From: Adiantum capillus-veneris
Taxonomy: Eukaryota; Streptophyta; Polypodiopsida; Polypodiales; Pteridaceae
NCBI GenBank assembly: GCA_014529385.2
Contig: CM043959.1
Coordinates: forward strand, 57,638,753-57,702,752
Direction of reading: 5' to 3'
DNA: 64,000 nt
The notes under the pieces are model-generated. The model searched no databases and was not told the DNA's origin. It worked only from the letters and a program-made list of their open reading frames with translations. Both the position numbers and the translations under genes were made by a program. Shown here one piece after another: positions 53,801-64,000 of the stretch (position 1 is the stretch's first letter; each line of letters starts with the position of its first letter).

Positions 53801-55719
53801 TATTTGAGAACCTGAAGATAGCCATGTGTGGTGCCCCCGTCCTCCGACTACCCGACTTCACCAAACCATTTGAAGTTCATACAGATGCCTCTGATGGTGC
53901 CATTGGTGGTGTCCTCATGCAAGAGAATCAACCCATAGGCTACGAATCCCACAGGTTCACAGATGTAGAGACAAGATGGACCACACATGAGAAGGAAATG
54001 CTCGCTGTCGTCCACTGCCTTCGAAAGTGGCGACACTATGTCCAAGACAAGCACACAAAGATATACACAGATAACATCTCCCTCAAGTACTTCCAAACAC
54101 AGCCCAAAATAACCCCCAAGCAAGCCAGGTGGCAAGATACACTGGCAGAATACGATATTGAGATCATCCACAAACCTGGTACTGCCAATGTCATGCCCGA
54201 CGCACTCAGTCGAAGGCCCACCCTCACAGCCATCTCCACCGCAACGAGCACCCTACGCCAACGCATCCTCGACGCTCAAAAAGCTGACCCCACTGTCCTC
54301 CGAATGCTCAACGACCACATCTCTGGCAAAGCTGCCCTGGGTCTATTCGAAGTCAGAGATAACCTCTTCTACGCGCATGGCAAAATCTACATCCCCAATG
54401 ATCCAGAGCTCAAGAAAGACCTCATGTGGGAGGCTCATGACTGCAAGCTAGCTGGACATGGTGGCCAGAAGAGATCGTATGACAAACTCCATCAACACTA
54501 CATGTGGCCCAAAATGAAGGACGACTCATCGACTACGTGCGCACCTGCCCAACATGTCAACTAGTGAAAGCTCAAAGAGTCAAACCCGCCGGCCTACTCC
54601 ACCCCATGCCAACACCCTCCCGGCCTTGGGACATGGTAAGTATGTACTTCATCGTCGACCTTCCCCCCTCCCACGGCCACACTACCATCATGGTGGTCGT
54701 CGACTACTTCACCAAGCAAGCCCACTTCATACCTGCAAAGCCTCCTGTCACCGCCTACCAAGTCGCCAAACACTTCTTCGCCAAAGTCTTCAAATACCAT
54801 GGCCTCCCCTTAGCCATAGTTTTTGATCGCGACACCCGCTTCCTCAGTGACCTCTGGCGCGAGCTCTTCAAGCTACTAGGCACCCAGCTACGCTTCTCCT
54901 CCGCCTACCACCCCGAAACCGATGGTCAAACTGAAAGAGTCAACCAAGGCATCGAAAACTACATCCGTAGCTACGTCAAGGCCGATCAGAAGGACTGGTC
55001 CGAATACATGGACGTCTTGGAATTCCACTACAACAACTCCATCCATAGCAGCACTGGCTACACCCCCTTCGAGCTCTCCACAGGTAAAGAAGTCATCACA
55101 CCTCTTGCACTGGCAACCGGTGATGTGCATGCCCAGGATCTGGAATGTGAGGAGTTTCTGCAACAATGGCAAACGCGCATGCAACGCGCAAAGAAGAGCC
55201 TCGAGCAAAGCAAGGTACGCATCGCCAAATACGCCAACCAAAAGCGACGGCCTGCCGAACTATTCCAAGAAGGTGACTTAGTACTCGTCAGCTCTCAGAA
55301 TATCACCCTCCCTCAAGGCCTCTCCCCGAAGTTCAATCACCGCTACTATGGTCCATACAAAGTGCTCAAGTCCTACAATGACATCACCTACAAGCTGGAT
55401 CTCCCATCACACATCAACATCCACAACGCCTTCCATGTAAGTCTACTCAAAAGGTTTGTGCCGGATAACACCTATGGCCGAAGTCTCCCCGAATATGTAA
55501 AGGATGGCCCGCCACATGAGCCGGAGGCCATCCTAAAGTCGCGCTTTGGGCGCCGGGGACAACTCTTCTATGTCAAATGACGCAATCGCCCCATGACGGA
55601 ATGCACTTGGGTACCTGAAGAAATCATGCTTCGACTCGGAAGACCCCTTGTGCTGCGCTTCTACAACATGCCAACTAAAGAGGAGGACAACACACTAAAT
55701 GAAAACCACATAGAGTAGT
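50836..55719 (+). pseudogene. G5 Gag-Pol polyprotein with three lesions
   Basis: ATG 50836 starts a basic Gag; TGA at 51085 is the first lesion. Gag capsid: KWFREVEDYMQWNNISRRRW, DAYVWFLTEQ, LYGLKPWARREVEKQNP. A Gly/Asn/Pro-rich linker follows; a canonical CCHC knuckle is not seen (a CSDC...YYACVRK remnant is at 51992-52035). Protease: MVDSGATHNFLSP. RT: LCVDYRALNKITIKNRYPVP, FTRIDLRSGYHQVRIA, TYIDDLLIYNK (YIDD 53437-53448). RNase H: HTDASDGAIGGVL, YTDN. Integrase: a 1-nt loss near 54524 shifts the frame; then CPTCQL, FIVDLPPSHG, VFDRDTRF, DGQTERVNQ. GPY module, then a chromodomain split by TGA 55578 (a Trp is expected). The end is TAG 55717. All catalytic residues checked are present. Confidence 0.92.
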
Positions 55720-55736
55720 CCTCCCCCCCACTTGTA

Positions 55737-56143
55737 ACTAGCATCACCCTAGGTAGCTAGACAATTTTTGGCAACACCTAACTCCCCCCCTTGTAAATAT
55801 CCGCCCCCAAAAACCTCGGCATCAACTTTTGTATCGGCACCTCTCAAACCCCGGCTTGACGTGGGCGTCAAGCTCTCTCAACCCGGGGGTGTATATAAGG
55901 GAAGTATGTGCCACTTCCCCCAACTTGCGAGCCCTGTTTTCATGCGATTCTTCGCGTCCCTTGTATTTGGCACTTTCTTATGATATTGATCATTCGTTCG
56001 CGTCCCTCACTCTCGTGTCCCTCTTCCGTCCCGTTTTTCAAGTACGTTCTTGTGTGTGCGTTTGCTTGCCTGCAGGTCCTGTTTGCAACGCAGGTGAGCC
56101 GGCGCGGTCCCATTTCCCCGACGTCCTGAACGAGGGCGTCACA
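55737..56143 (+). repeat. G5 3' LTR, about 407 bp
   Basis: The start TGTAACTAGC is the most likely TG end but the preceding sequence is pyrimidine-rich, not a typical primer tract; GAGGAGGAC at 55681-55689 is another candidate tract. TATA box TATATAAGG at 55892-55900. The end GTCACA matches the 5' LTR. Confidence 0.75.
55892..55900 (+). promoter_or_regulatory. TATA box of G5 3' LTR
   Basis: TATATAAGG, just after a GC-rich CCCGGGGG block. Confidence 0.7.
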
Positions 56144-57161
<1,018 letters not shown>

Positions 57162-57493
57162 GAAATGAAATGTTATATTAACGCTTCAAAAGGCCAAAAT
57201 GACCTATGAGACCAATCTGTTACAAAATGGTGAATCTAATACCATGTCTGGGTACAAAAGAACTAGATACTACTACTAGAATCCATCCTCATTTGCACTC
57301 TGAATATCGAGAGTATGGCTCGAATCCTCTACTGTAGTCTCTGTATATGCTGTGTAGCCCCTCTCCTCAATCGTGGCCGTCTAGATCTCCGTAGCTCCAG
57401 TGCTCGGTCGATGAGAGTGCCGGTAGTGGTCTAATGAGTGTGGGCGGAGCTCTGCAATGATGACTGCCCCTTTGGCTGTCCCATATCTAGTGA

Positions 57494-58498
57494 AAAGAAA
57501 TCTGTAATCTGTCTCTAGGACTATCTCTCCCTCTTATCTCTCCCCAGTAAAGTGTCTCTATATCTGTGTAACTCAAGTAGATATAGCCCAAGACATCTCT
57601 GATCCTCATAACTCATGACCCTAGAGAAAGGACCGAAACCCTCTCTGAATAAGCAGTGGAAACGGCCTCGTATCTCATAGTACACTTTGCAATGACATAT
57701 GTAATGTAGCTCTGTCTTTGTCTCTAACTGGCATAAGCGGCATATCTTGCTGTGCTGGTATCCCTCTAAATCTACCAATCTCAATCTCCAGCTGATGTGA
57801 GGATGTGCGTATCTGACCAATGGCACACCGCAAACCATGAGACATATGTGTGTCCATGTAGCTGGGTCGAATCACAAACCCATCTCCTGTGAGGTGGAGA
57901 AGATGTTCTCTACAGAAAGCCATCTTCGTGCCCAACTCCTGTGGCGGCTCTATCCATGTCCTCCTGGTATCCAGTTGGATCAGGTCCTGACGAATGAGTC
58001 TAGTAATCTTCACCCGTGTAAGAGACATCGAGGGTGCCTGAAGAGAGTACCGGAAAGGGGGCAACTTGTCCATGGTGAAACCATGCATCTGAAACCATGA
58101 TGTCATTTGTGCATACCAGCATGAAGTGTCCCCCTGAAGAGCTAACTGTCTGGAAGACTCCAGCATAGTCACCCGGAACGGGAAATCGGAACGGGGAACG
58201 GGGAACGGCAATATACATGAAATGCCATTCCTTGTTTCGGATACTCACGTTTGAAACACGGAACGGGGATTCGGAACGAGAAATTGGGATCGGAACGGGG
58301 AAACGGGAACCTGAAAATGGCCATTCCCTGTTACTATGGACTCAAGGGCTAGTCTATCATATCTGTCTCTAGTAGTATCCCACAAGCTGTGCACAAAGGA
58401 GATTGATGTGGTAAGCGCCTCAATCTCCATAGGAGGGGCAGCCAGCTCTGCTCGAATGATAGCGTGGGGTACAGAGACCTTGGCTTTGATCAGTCGAG
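57494..58498 (-). pseudogene. LINE E2 ORF2 C-terminal domain
   Basis: Reading on the minus strand: PHAIIRAELAAPPMEIEAL, HSLWDTTRDRYDRLALES, then the MITE; then SSRQLALQGDTSCWYAQM, RTWIEPPQELGTKMAF, CAIGQIRTSSHQLEIEIG, the knuckle CRLCQLETKTELHYICHC (C-x2-C-x8-H-x4-C), and YLLELHRYRD. A frameshift follows near 57720-57840 and a stop after DKRER. The conserved end RQITDFF (57494-57514) is still readable. The codon for the PIP Gln is TAG (57515-57517). Where E1 has a stop (GDTSC*YAQ), E2 keeps the Trp codon, so the two lesions are independent. Confidence 0.8.
58164..58338. mobile_element. hAT-type MITE, 175 bp, in LINE E2
   Basis: Ends CATAGTCAC and (reverse) CATAGTAAC, sharing CATAGT with the large hAT at 42.4 kb. 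Flanks GACTCCAG (58156-58163) and GACTCAAG (58339-58346) match at 7 of 8 positions. The same site in E1 is uninterrupted, which confirms an insertion. The interior consists mostly of degenerate GGAACGGGGAA words. Confidence 0.85.
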
Positions 58499-58504
58499 AG
58501 ATCA

Positions 58505-58522
58505 GAGAGAGAGAGAGAGAGA
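58505..58522. repeat. (GA)n tract between LINE E1 and E2
   Basis: In the minus-strand sense this 18-nt (TC)n run is both the 3' end of E1 and the 5' border of E2. Confidence 0.93.
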
Positions 58523-61500
58523 AATGAAATGAAATATTATATTAACATCTTCAAAAAGGCCAGAGTGACCTATGAGACCAAACTGATACAAAAGTGGTGA
58601 ATCTGTTACAATGTCTGAAAAGTGTGAAAGTGTGAAAATAAATGCGAAAAAACTAAATACAAAGTACTAGATAAACTTCTTAGGAGCATTCTGGGTGTCT
58701 GGCTAGAATGCTTCTAATCCTTTGTTGTAGTCTCCTTCGGTGAAGTGTGCTTCTGCATCTCGGTCGTGGTCGTCTCGATTTCCTAAGCTCAATCGCCCTG
58801 TCCATGAGGGTGCCTTTGGTATGAATGTGGGTACTCCTTTGTGCTCGCTGCTAGCCTCTTGCTTCTCCTTCCATTCCTGCTTCTCTCGATCCGAAGAAAT
58901 CTGTGATCTGCCTCTGAGGCTGTAGTGCTCTTTGTCTTCTCATTAGATTATCCCTGTGCCGGTGTAGTTCCAGTAGGTACAGGCCTAAGCACCTTTGATC
59001 TTGGTATTGCATGACTCTATCTAGAGGTCCAAAGCCTTCTTTGAATAGGCAATGGAAACGCCCACGTATCTCATAGTATACGGTGCAATGGCATATGTAG
59101 TGTAATTCTGTCTCCGGCTCCATTCCGCATAACTTGCAAATTCTGCTCTCAGGTGGGATTCCCCTAAATCTGCCAAATTCAATTTCCAGCTGGTGTGAGG
59201 ATGTACGAATCTGACCAATAGCACATCTCAAACCATGAGACAGGTGGGTATCCATGTAGCTCGGGCGAATCACAAAACCATCTTCAGATAGCTGTAGGAA
59301 GTTTTCTTTGTAGTCGGCCATCTTCGTGCCCAATTCTTGTGTAGGGTCTACCCATGTCCTCTTAGTGTCCAACTGTATAAGATCCTGGCGGATGATTTTA
59401 TTAATCTCCGTTCGTGTGATTGCCAGTGATGGAGCCTCAAGAGAGTATTGGAAGGGGGGTAATCTTTCCATACTGAACCCGTGTCTCTGAAACAACGAGG
59501 ATAGTTGCGCATACTAGCATGATGTATCTCCTTTCATTGCTAATTGTCGAGAGGATTCGAGGGCCAATCTAGTATATCGGCAATTATTTGTATCCCATAA
59601 ACCATGTATAAAGGACACTGATCTGGTAAGAGCTTCAATTTCTATCGGAGGGGCAGCTAGTTCCGCTCGGGTAATCGCGTGTGGTACGGAGGCCTTGGCT
59701 CTAATCATTCGGGAAATCATAGATACCAAAGGTCTCTCCATTGACTTCCAATTATCCTGATCCACAGATGGTCCCCAAATCTGGACCCCATAAAGCATAG
59801 CCGAAGCCACCACAGTATCAAAGAGCCAAAGTTTTGTTCGTGGTTCCTGAAACTGCACTTGTGAACACATCCTCTCCAACCCTCCCAAGGCCGCAGAGGC
59901 TCTGGACAATCTAGCATCCGCTGCTTTCTTAAGAGTAAACTTCGGTCCTGTAAATACCACACCAAGGTATGTGTATGCATCTGTGTACTCTACTGTATCC
60001 TGGCCATATGCAAATGTAGGTGCCGATCTCCTATCCCACTGCGGTGTGGTGTTAAACACCATAACTTTTGTTTTACCCAAATTTACCGACAGTCCGCTGT
60101 CCTCCGCGAATTTATGTAATGCATCTAACTGCCTCTGCATTCCATCTGGTGATTCTGCTATCAATACAATATCATCTGCATATAACAACAAAGGGATCCA
60201 TGACCCTGCAAGTTGAGCCCCTCTGTCACCCTTTCTATCAATGTAATCTGATACCTCATCTATATACATACCAAATAAAGTAGGGGACAGTGGGCATCCC
60301 TGCTTTACTCCAACGGTGGAATGAACAATGTCGGAGTCCCCTTCTGGAGTACGTACATAGCCAGTTACTGACCCATATAAGGCCATGATCCCCCAGATAA
60401 TCTCTTTGGGGACCCCTAACTCTTGCATTCTGCGCATCAATCTGGCCCTTGGTACTGTATCGAAAGCTTTCCGAAAATCCACAAAGCAACAATACATCCT
60501 TCTCCCGCTTGCTCTTCCTTCCTCAATAATGGTTCTGAGCGTAAGAATATGATCTAAAGTGGAATAACCCCTCCTGAATCCAGCTTGTCCTGTTGCCCGT
60601 ATGCCCTCATTCTCTGCCCATCTACTCAATTTTTGTTCCAGAATGGATGTGTACAGTCGGGTCAATGTGTGTCCCACCATAATGGTACGGTAGTTTCCGG
60701 GTATCATAGGATCCCCTGACTTGAAAATAGGTACGATAGTAGATAATTTCCAAGATTCAGGTAATCCTTCACACATGACCCGATTAAACAGAGGAGCAAG
60801 GACTTCTGAAAGTAGATCCCTTGCATGGGTCAAATGTTCTGCTACTAGACCCTCATGATCATATGCTCTTCTTGTCTTCATCTTATCAATGGCTTTTTCC
60901 ACCATTTCCGTAGTAAAGAAAGTACTAGTAGCAGGGCATGGCTCTAGCGAATCTGGTAATGGAGGCTGTCCAGATACCGTATATAATGATGTTACATATT
61001 GACCCCAAATCTCAGGAGACGTAATTGTTGGAGGCGATGAGTGCTCGTGAAATAAACGCCAGGCCTCATGTGAGTCCTGACTCAAGAAGAGCTGATATAA
61101 ATCCTTCTCCAGTTTGGCTAAAAATGCCCTTTTCTTGCGACGTACTATACGCTGAAGAGCAATCTGAGACTGCTTATATGTGATGATCCCAAGTGTAAGC
61201 TCTTTCTGGACCTGGGTTCTCGTCTCTCTGCATTCCTCATCGTACCAACTGTTTTGAGGCATGTTCCCAGATCCTCTCTTCTGGTCAGGCTGAGTATGTG
61301 GGTATGTCTCTTGTGCTGCTCCATGTAGTATCTCTGTTAGCTGAGAAGTAATCTCCTCTACAGTATATACTGGCTCGGCTGACCACATCCTATTATAGAT
61401 CTTTTCCACATAGACTGAATCGGTCTCTGGCGTGAAAGTATATCTTGTGTGTGTCTTCTTCCTTTGTACTTGAGAGGCATTGTATTGGAAGGAGATTGAT

Positions 61501-61927
61501 AAGGTCAAGAGAGCATGATCCACTGCAATCCCAACCGGTCTGGGTCCCACCTTAAAGTCCTCGATACTAGAAATAAAGCTTGGTGAAGTCATGACATAAT
61601 CCACTGTACTGGCCCCATGCCTGTGCGGGAAGCATGTGAACCCCCCAGATAAAGGGAAATTCTCTAGACCATTAAGTATGGCCAAACCATGTGTAGTTGC
61701 CATTTCCATGAGATGTCTCCCATATTCAGTGTGTTCTTTATCCTGTGAGTTTCTAGTAAGCCCCTCCTGTGATAAATCCACTTCTTTGAGCATTTCCTCC
61801 GAAGTATCATAGAATACTGCTTGAGAGTCGGCCGTTCTGGCATTAAAGTCTCCTACGAGAACGATGTCTCCATCTCTAGAGAACTCCGATATGTCATTAT
61901 TCAATATGGAGAAAGGGGACTGTCCTT

Positions 61928-61930
<3 letters not shown>
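58523..61930 (-). mobile_element. LINE family E copy E1, best preserved
   Basis: 5'-truncated within the endonuclease at 61930, bordered upstream by (TC)n (61931-61972) and downstream by TTTCATTTCATTTC and (TC)n. Only one in-frame stop is seen from 61930 to the natural end at 58851. Confidence 0.9.
58851..61930 (-). pseudogene. LINE E1 ORF2: endonuclease part, RT, knuckle, C-terminal PIP box
   Basis: About 1,026 codons in one frame with a single TAG (59514, Trp expected from E2). Endonuclease: VLVGDFNARTADSQ, GGFTCFPHRHGASTVDYVMT, VDHALLTLS. RT: LSTIVPIFKSGDPMIPGNYR, GQAGFRRGYSTLDHI, CCFVDFRKAFDTVPRARLMR, GVKQGCPLSPTLFGMYIDEV, LLLYADDIVLIAES (YADD 60171-60182), VNLGKTKVMVF. C-terminal domain: YMDTHLSHGLRCAIGQIRTS, knuckle CKLCGMEPETELHYICHC. 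Near the end QPQRQITDFFGS (58893-58916) fits the PCNA-interacting motif QxxIxxFF. An open frame continues upstream to 62090 across the (CT)n tract, but that part is flanking DNA. The RT motif style differs from L1 and L2; the clade is not resolved here. Confidence 0.88.

Positions 61931-61972
<42 letters not shown>
61931..61972. repeat. (GA)n tract at the 5' border of LINE E1
   Basis: 42 nt; (TC)n in the LINE sense, directly joined to the truncated 5' end of E1. Confidence 0.95.
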
Positions 61973-61976
<4 letters not shown>

Positions 61977-62398
61977 CGCAATGAGGGAGAGTGTATGTGG
62001 ACTGAGGGGGAGAAAAAAACGAGAGGAGGCAAGGAGGCCCCCCCTCCTCACTTTGTTGACTTTTGCAATGGCTGCTTCATTATTGGCCACCCCATTTTCA
62101 AACTATAAATATATATATACTCTAATGCTTTAATAACTCAAGAGTGGAGCCCCATAGGAAGAAAAGCTTGGAAAGGAATACGCTCTTGGCTCCACCTTCA
62201 GTTGACAATAATGTGACTACTTGACCATCAATCCCATGGCAAGCTCTCGTAAGAGATTTTCCTCAAAGCTTGGAGTCTTCAAGTGGCCATTCGTCCGTGA
62301 AGCCTTGCAACCTTGCATACCAAGAGAGAAGCGGGTAAAAATTCGAAAAGCGGCCTCACCGGCAACGAAACCATGAAACCGGCTTGCAGCCTAACTAA
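61973..62398. other. Stretch without a recognised gene
   Basis: Contains a short (TA)n run (62107-62119). Nothing coding recognised. Confidence 0.4.
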
Positions 62399-62830
62399 AG
62401 GGCGGTAAATTTTGTCTTTCACCCAAGCTATACGTTGCTTGACTTTACTTGTACTTTACAGCACAAAGTAACTTCACGAATAAACCTGTAACTGGAATTC
62501 ACTACTTCAAACACTTCACAACTTGGTAGCTAGAGTGCTCCCAAGTCCCTAGTAGACAATGGCACCGTGCTGGCCCCAAAGGTTGGTGCCCCTTTCAATA
62601 TTTCTTTATTCCAAGTAAACTTGGAGAAAACTTGTAAATTTCTACAAACTTTCCCACTTCTATTGGGACGGAAAATTCCCTACTCTAGCCCAATTTCGGC
62701 AGCATAACGGCAGTAGAAGGCTTCATAGACAAAATCCCCATGTAATAGGGACTTTCCACGCGCATTAGAGCACTTTTACAAACCTGGTGAGAAAACACAG
62801 CATGCTGAATTCTCTGTTTTTAGCCTCTAA
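62399..62830 (+). repeat. Inverted repeat, left arm (LTR-like)
   Basis: Matches the reverse complement of about 63160-63690. Shared words in order: GGGCGGTA, CACAAAG, AACTTCACGAA, ACTTGGTAGCTAGAGTGCTC, GGCCCCAA(A)G, GCCCCTTTC and ATATTTCTTTATTC, then AGACAAAATCCC. The GGCCCC...GCCCCTTTC block is also in the G4 LTR and at 22.0 kb. Confidence 0.8.
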
Positions 62831-63039
62831 AACGCACGTGAACACCCGTTTTGCAGTTCTCTAGCTTCCTTGAAGCTCCTAGGATCTTTAGGCATCAAAA
62901 AGGGTCAAAAACATAAACCTGCAAAAAATTACAGCAAGCTGTAATTCTCTGTTTTGGGCTCCGTTTTGCGTGCCGAACGCACCTGTAGGTAGCCCTCAAG
63001 CTTTTGCACCTATAGAGCTACTTGCCCTTTGATTTAAAC

Positions 63040-63061
63040 GAGATTTCTCGCGAGAAATCTC
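63040..63061. repeat. Perfect 22-bp palindrome
   Basis: Centred on CTCGCGAG with arms GAGATTT and AAATCTC; flanking GATTTA and TAAATC extend the symmetry imperfectly to 63031-63069. It lies between the inverted-repeat arms. Confidence 0.9.
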
Positions 63062-63159
63062 TCTAAATCAACCTATACCTGCTTGAGATTAGCAGTTAGC
63101 TAATCCGGTACTTGTGCAAGAGCTCTTGCCTCGGCAATCGTGCATAAACCCAGGAGGGC

Positions 63160-63690
63160 TTTGGGCACATGACAATGACAAAACAGGGAATTACAACATG
63201 CTGAAATTGACTTGTAGCTCACGGGAAAGCTTCCAAACCGCAAGGGAAAGTGTCCTTTACGTGTACTTTTGACCTACAGGGATTTTTGCACCGTTATGTT
63301 GGCAAAATTGGGTCAAAAACCTGCAAATACAGCCATGGACAGCTTGGTGAGAGTTAGGTGAAAACGTTGGGATCGTTATGGAAAGTCATTGTTTACTTGG
63401 GATTTTGTCTGTGGAGACTTCTCGATAAAAGTGGGTCAGCTTGTAGAAGTTTACAGGTCTTTCTCAAGTGTAATAAGAATAAAGAAATATCGAAAGGGGC
63501 GCAGTCCTTGGGGCCAATAGGGTGTCATTGTCTGCTTGGGAGCACTCTAGCTACCAAGTCGTGAAATGTCTTGAAGTGTTGAATTACAGTCACATGCTTG
63601 TTCGTGAAGTTCCTTTGTGTCGTAAAGTTTAACAATTTAAAGTAAGAATCGGTGAAAGCTAAAGTCTACCGCCCTACGGGCCAGTTTCAA
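63160..63690 (-). repeat. Inverted repeat, right arm (LTR-like)
   Basis: Partner of 62399-62830 on the opposite strand, diverged by many substitutions and small indels; the best-matched part is 63410-63690. The plus strand carries AATAAAGAAATA (63478-63489), so in this arm the poly(A)-like signal points right. Confidence 0.75.
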
Positions 63691-63826
63691 AGAGTAAGCC
63701 TCCATCTGTCATCACAAGGTTACCCTCGTCATACTCCGGCTCGACAATGACAGGCACCATAGCGTGAACTGCATCATCATGAACTAAATCATCCATCTCA
63801 ACAGCACGAATCGGTCGAACAACCTC
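63674..63826 (-). CDS. Possible C-terminal coding scrap, about 50 codons
   Basis: An open stretch on the minus strand bounded by stops: VRPIRAVEMDDLVHDDAVHA, PVIVEPEYDEGN, TDGGLLFETGP and TAG. Composition is acidic and protein-like, and the stop lies at the edge of the inverted-repeat arm, as a retroelement ORF would end before its LTR. No family recognised. Confidence 0.25.
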   Translation of the reverse strand, partial: EVVRPIRAVEMDDLVHDDAVHAMVPVIVEPEYDEGNLVMTDGGLLFETGP

Positions 63827-64000
63827 ATTTCACGATTCACATCAAGAGTTAAAGACTAAAACATACTACTTAAACTTCCGTTTTAACAGAAGAGTACATA
63901 CTACAAAAGCTCAAAGCAAAGCCACGTGAATCATGAAAGCATTGTACCAAAATGATATCAAGATTCAAGGCTAGTTGAAATTTGAAATGTCTCGGACTCG
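63827..64000. other. End of window, nothing recognised
   Basis: No gene or repeat partner seen. Confidence 0.4.

Larger units (their letters stand above)
50062..56143 (+). mobile_element. Ty3/gypsy chromodomain retrotransposon G5, nearly intact internal region
   Basis: 5' LTR end (50062-50312), primer site, ~500 bp leader, one long gag-pol region (50836-55719) and a 3' LTR ending at 56143 with the same ...GGGCGTCACA terminus. The 5' LTR is truncated at about its TATA box. Only two stop codons and one 1-nt deletion break the polyprotein. Confidence 0.9.

Noticed and set aside
61973-62090. N-terminal extension of the E1 frame to an ATG at 62090
   Set aside because: It is the flanking (CT)n and unrelated DNA translated by chance. 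Endonuclease homology begins after 61930.

Overview
This window looks like nuclear DNA from a land plant with a large, repeat-rich genome. The evidence is one recognisable host exon (ALS3/STAR2-like, with a plant-type splice donor), plant-type Ty3/gypsy elements (some with chromodomains), plant-type LINEs with C-x2-C-x8-H-x4-C C-terminal knuckles, a hAT transposon, many long (CT)n/(GA)n tracts and several 1.4-3.2 kb LTRs. A fern or other large-genome non-seed plant is my guess from the style of the repeats. It is inference, not proof. There are no operons, rRNA genes, tRNA genes or CRISPR arrays. Nearly all sequence is transposable elements or their remains.

Layout. 1-3.5 kb: no recognised gene, one (CT)n tract and a TATA promoter with a hairpin. 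3.55-8.58 kb: LTR element G1 on the minus strand, with two ~2.0 kb LTRs around only ~1 kb of integrase remnant. 10.6-16.3 kb: three (CT)n blocks, then LINE L1 on the plus strand with a nearly full ORF1/ORF2 pair. 17.44-17.69 kb: exon 1 of a plant ALS3-like (FetB/UPF0014) transporter gene. Nothing resembling its other exons was found, so everything to the right may lie in a giant first intron, or the gene may be broken. 17.7-18.7 kb: 3' end of a TC-tailed LINE (E4). 18.8-22.0 kb: a 3.16 kb LTR related to the G1 LTR. 22.4-25.9 kb: a complete LTR element P with 5-bp target duplication, tRNA-Met-type primer site and polypurine tract, but no pol genes, carrying ORFs I do not recognise. 26.6-30.0 kb: decayed LINE L2. 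30.05-36.0 kb: gypsy element G2 with one 3' LTR.

36.3-37.1 kb: a LINE endonuclease remnant (L3), cut off by the 5' LTR of gypsy G3 (37.1-38.6 kb). 38.8-42.1 kb: two facing gypsy gag remnants (G3 plus, G4 minus). 42.37-45.50 kb: a complete hAT element with terminal inverted repeats and an 8-bp target duplication, inserted in the G4 LTR. 46.6-50.03 kb: LINE E3. 50.06-56.14 kb: chromodomain gypsy G5, broken by only three lesions. 57.05-61.97 kb: a head-to-tail array of two LINE copies (E2, E1, minus strand), with a (TC)n tract at each end and between them; E2 contains a 175-bp hAT-type MITE. 62.4-63.7 kb: a large inverted repeat of LTR-like arms with a perfect 22-bp palindrome between them.

Most interesting: LINE family E ends its ORF2 protein with a PCNA-binding (PIP-box) motif of the form QxxIxxFF in two copies (one glutamine codon mutated to a stop in a third), and its copies sit inside (TC)n microsatellites at both ends, suggesting TC-repeat-directed insertion. 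Element P is a second candidate for something undescribed.
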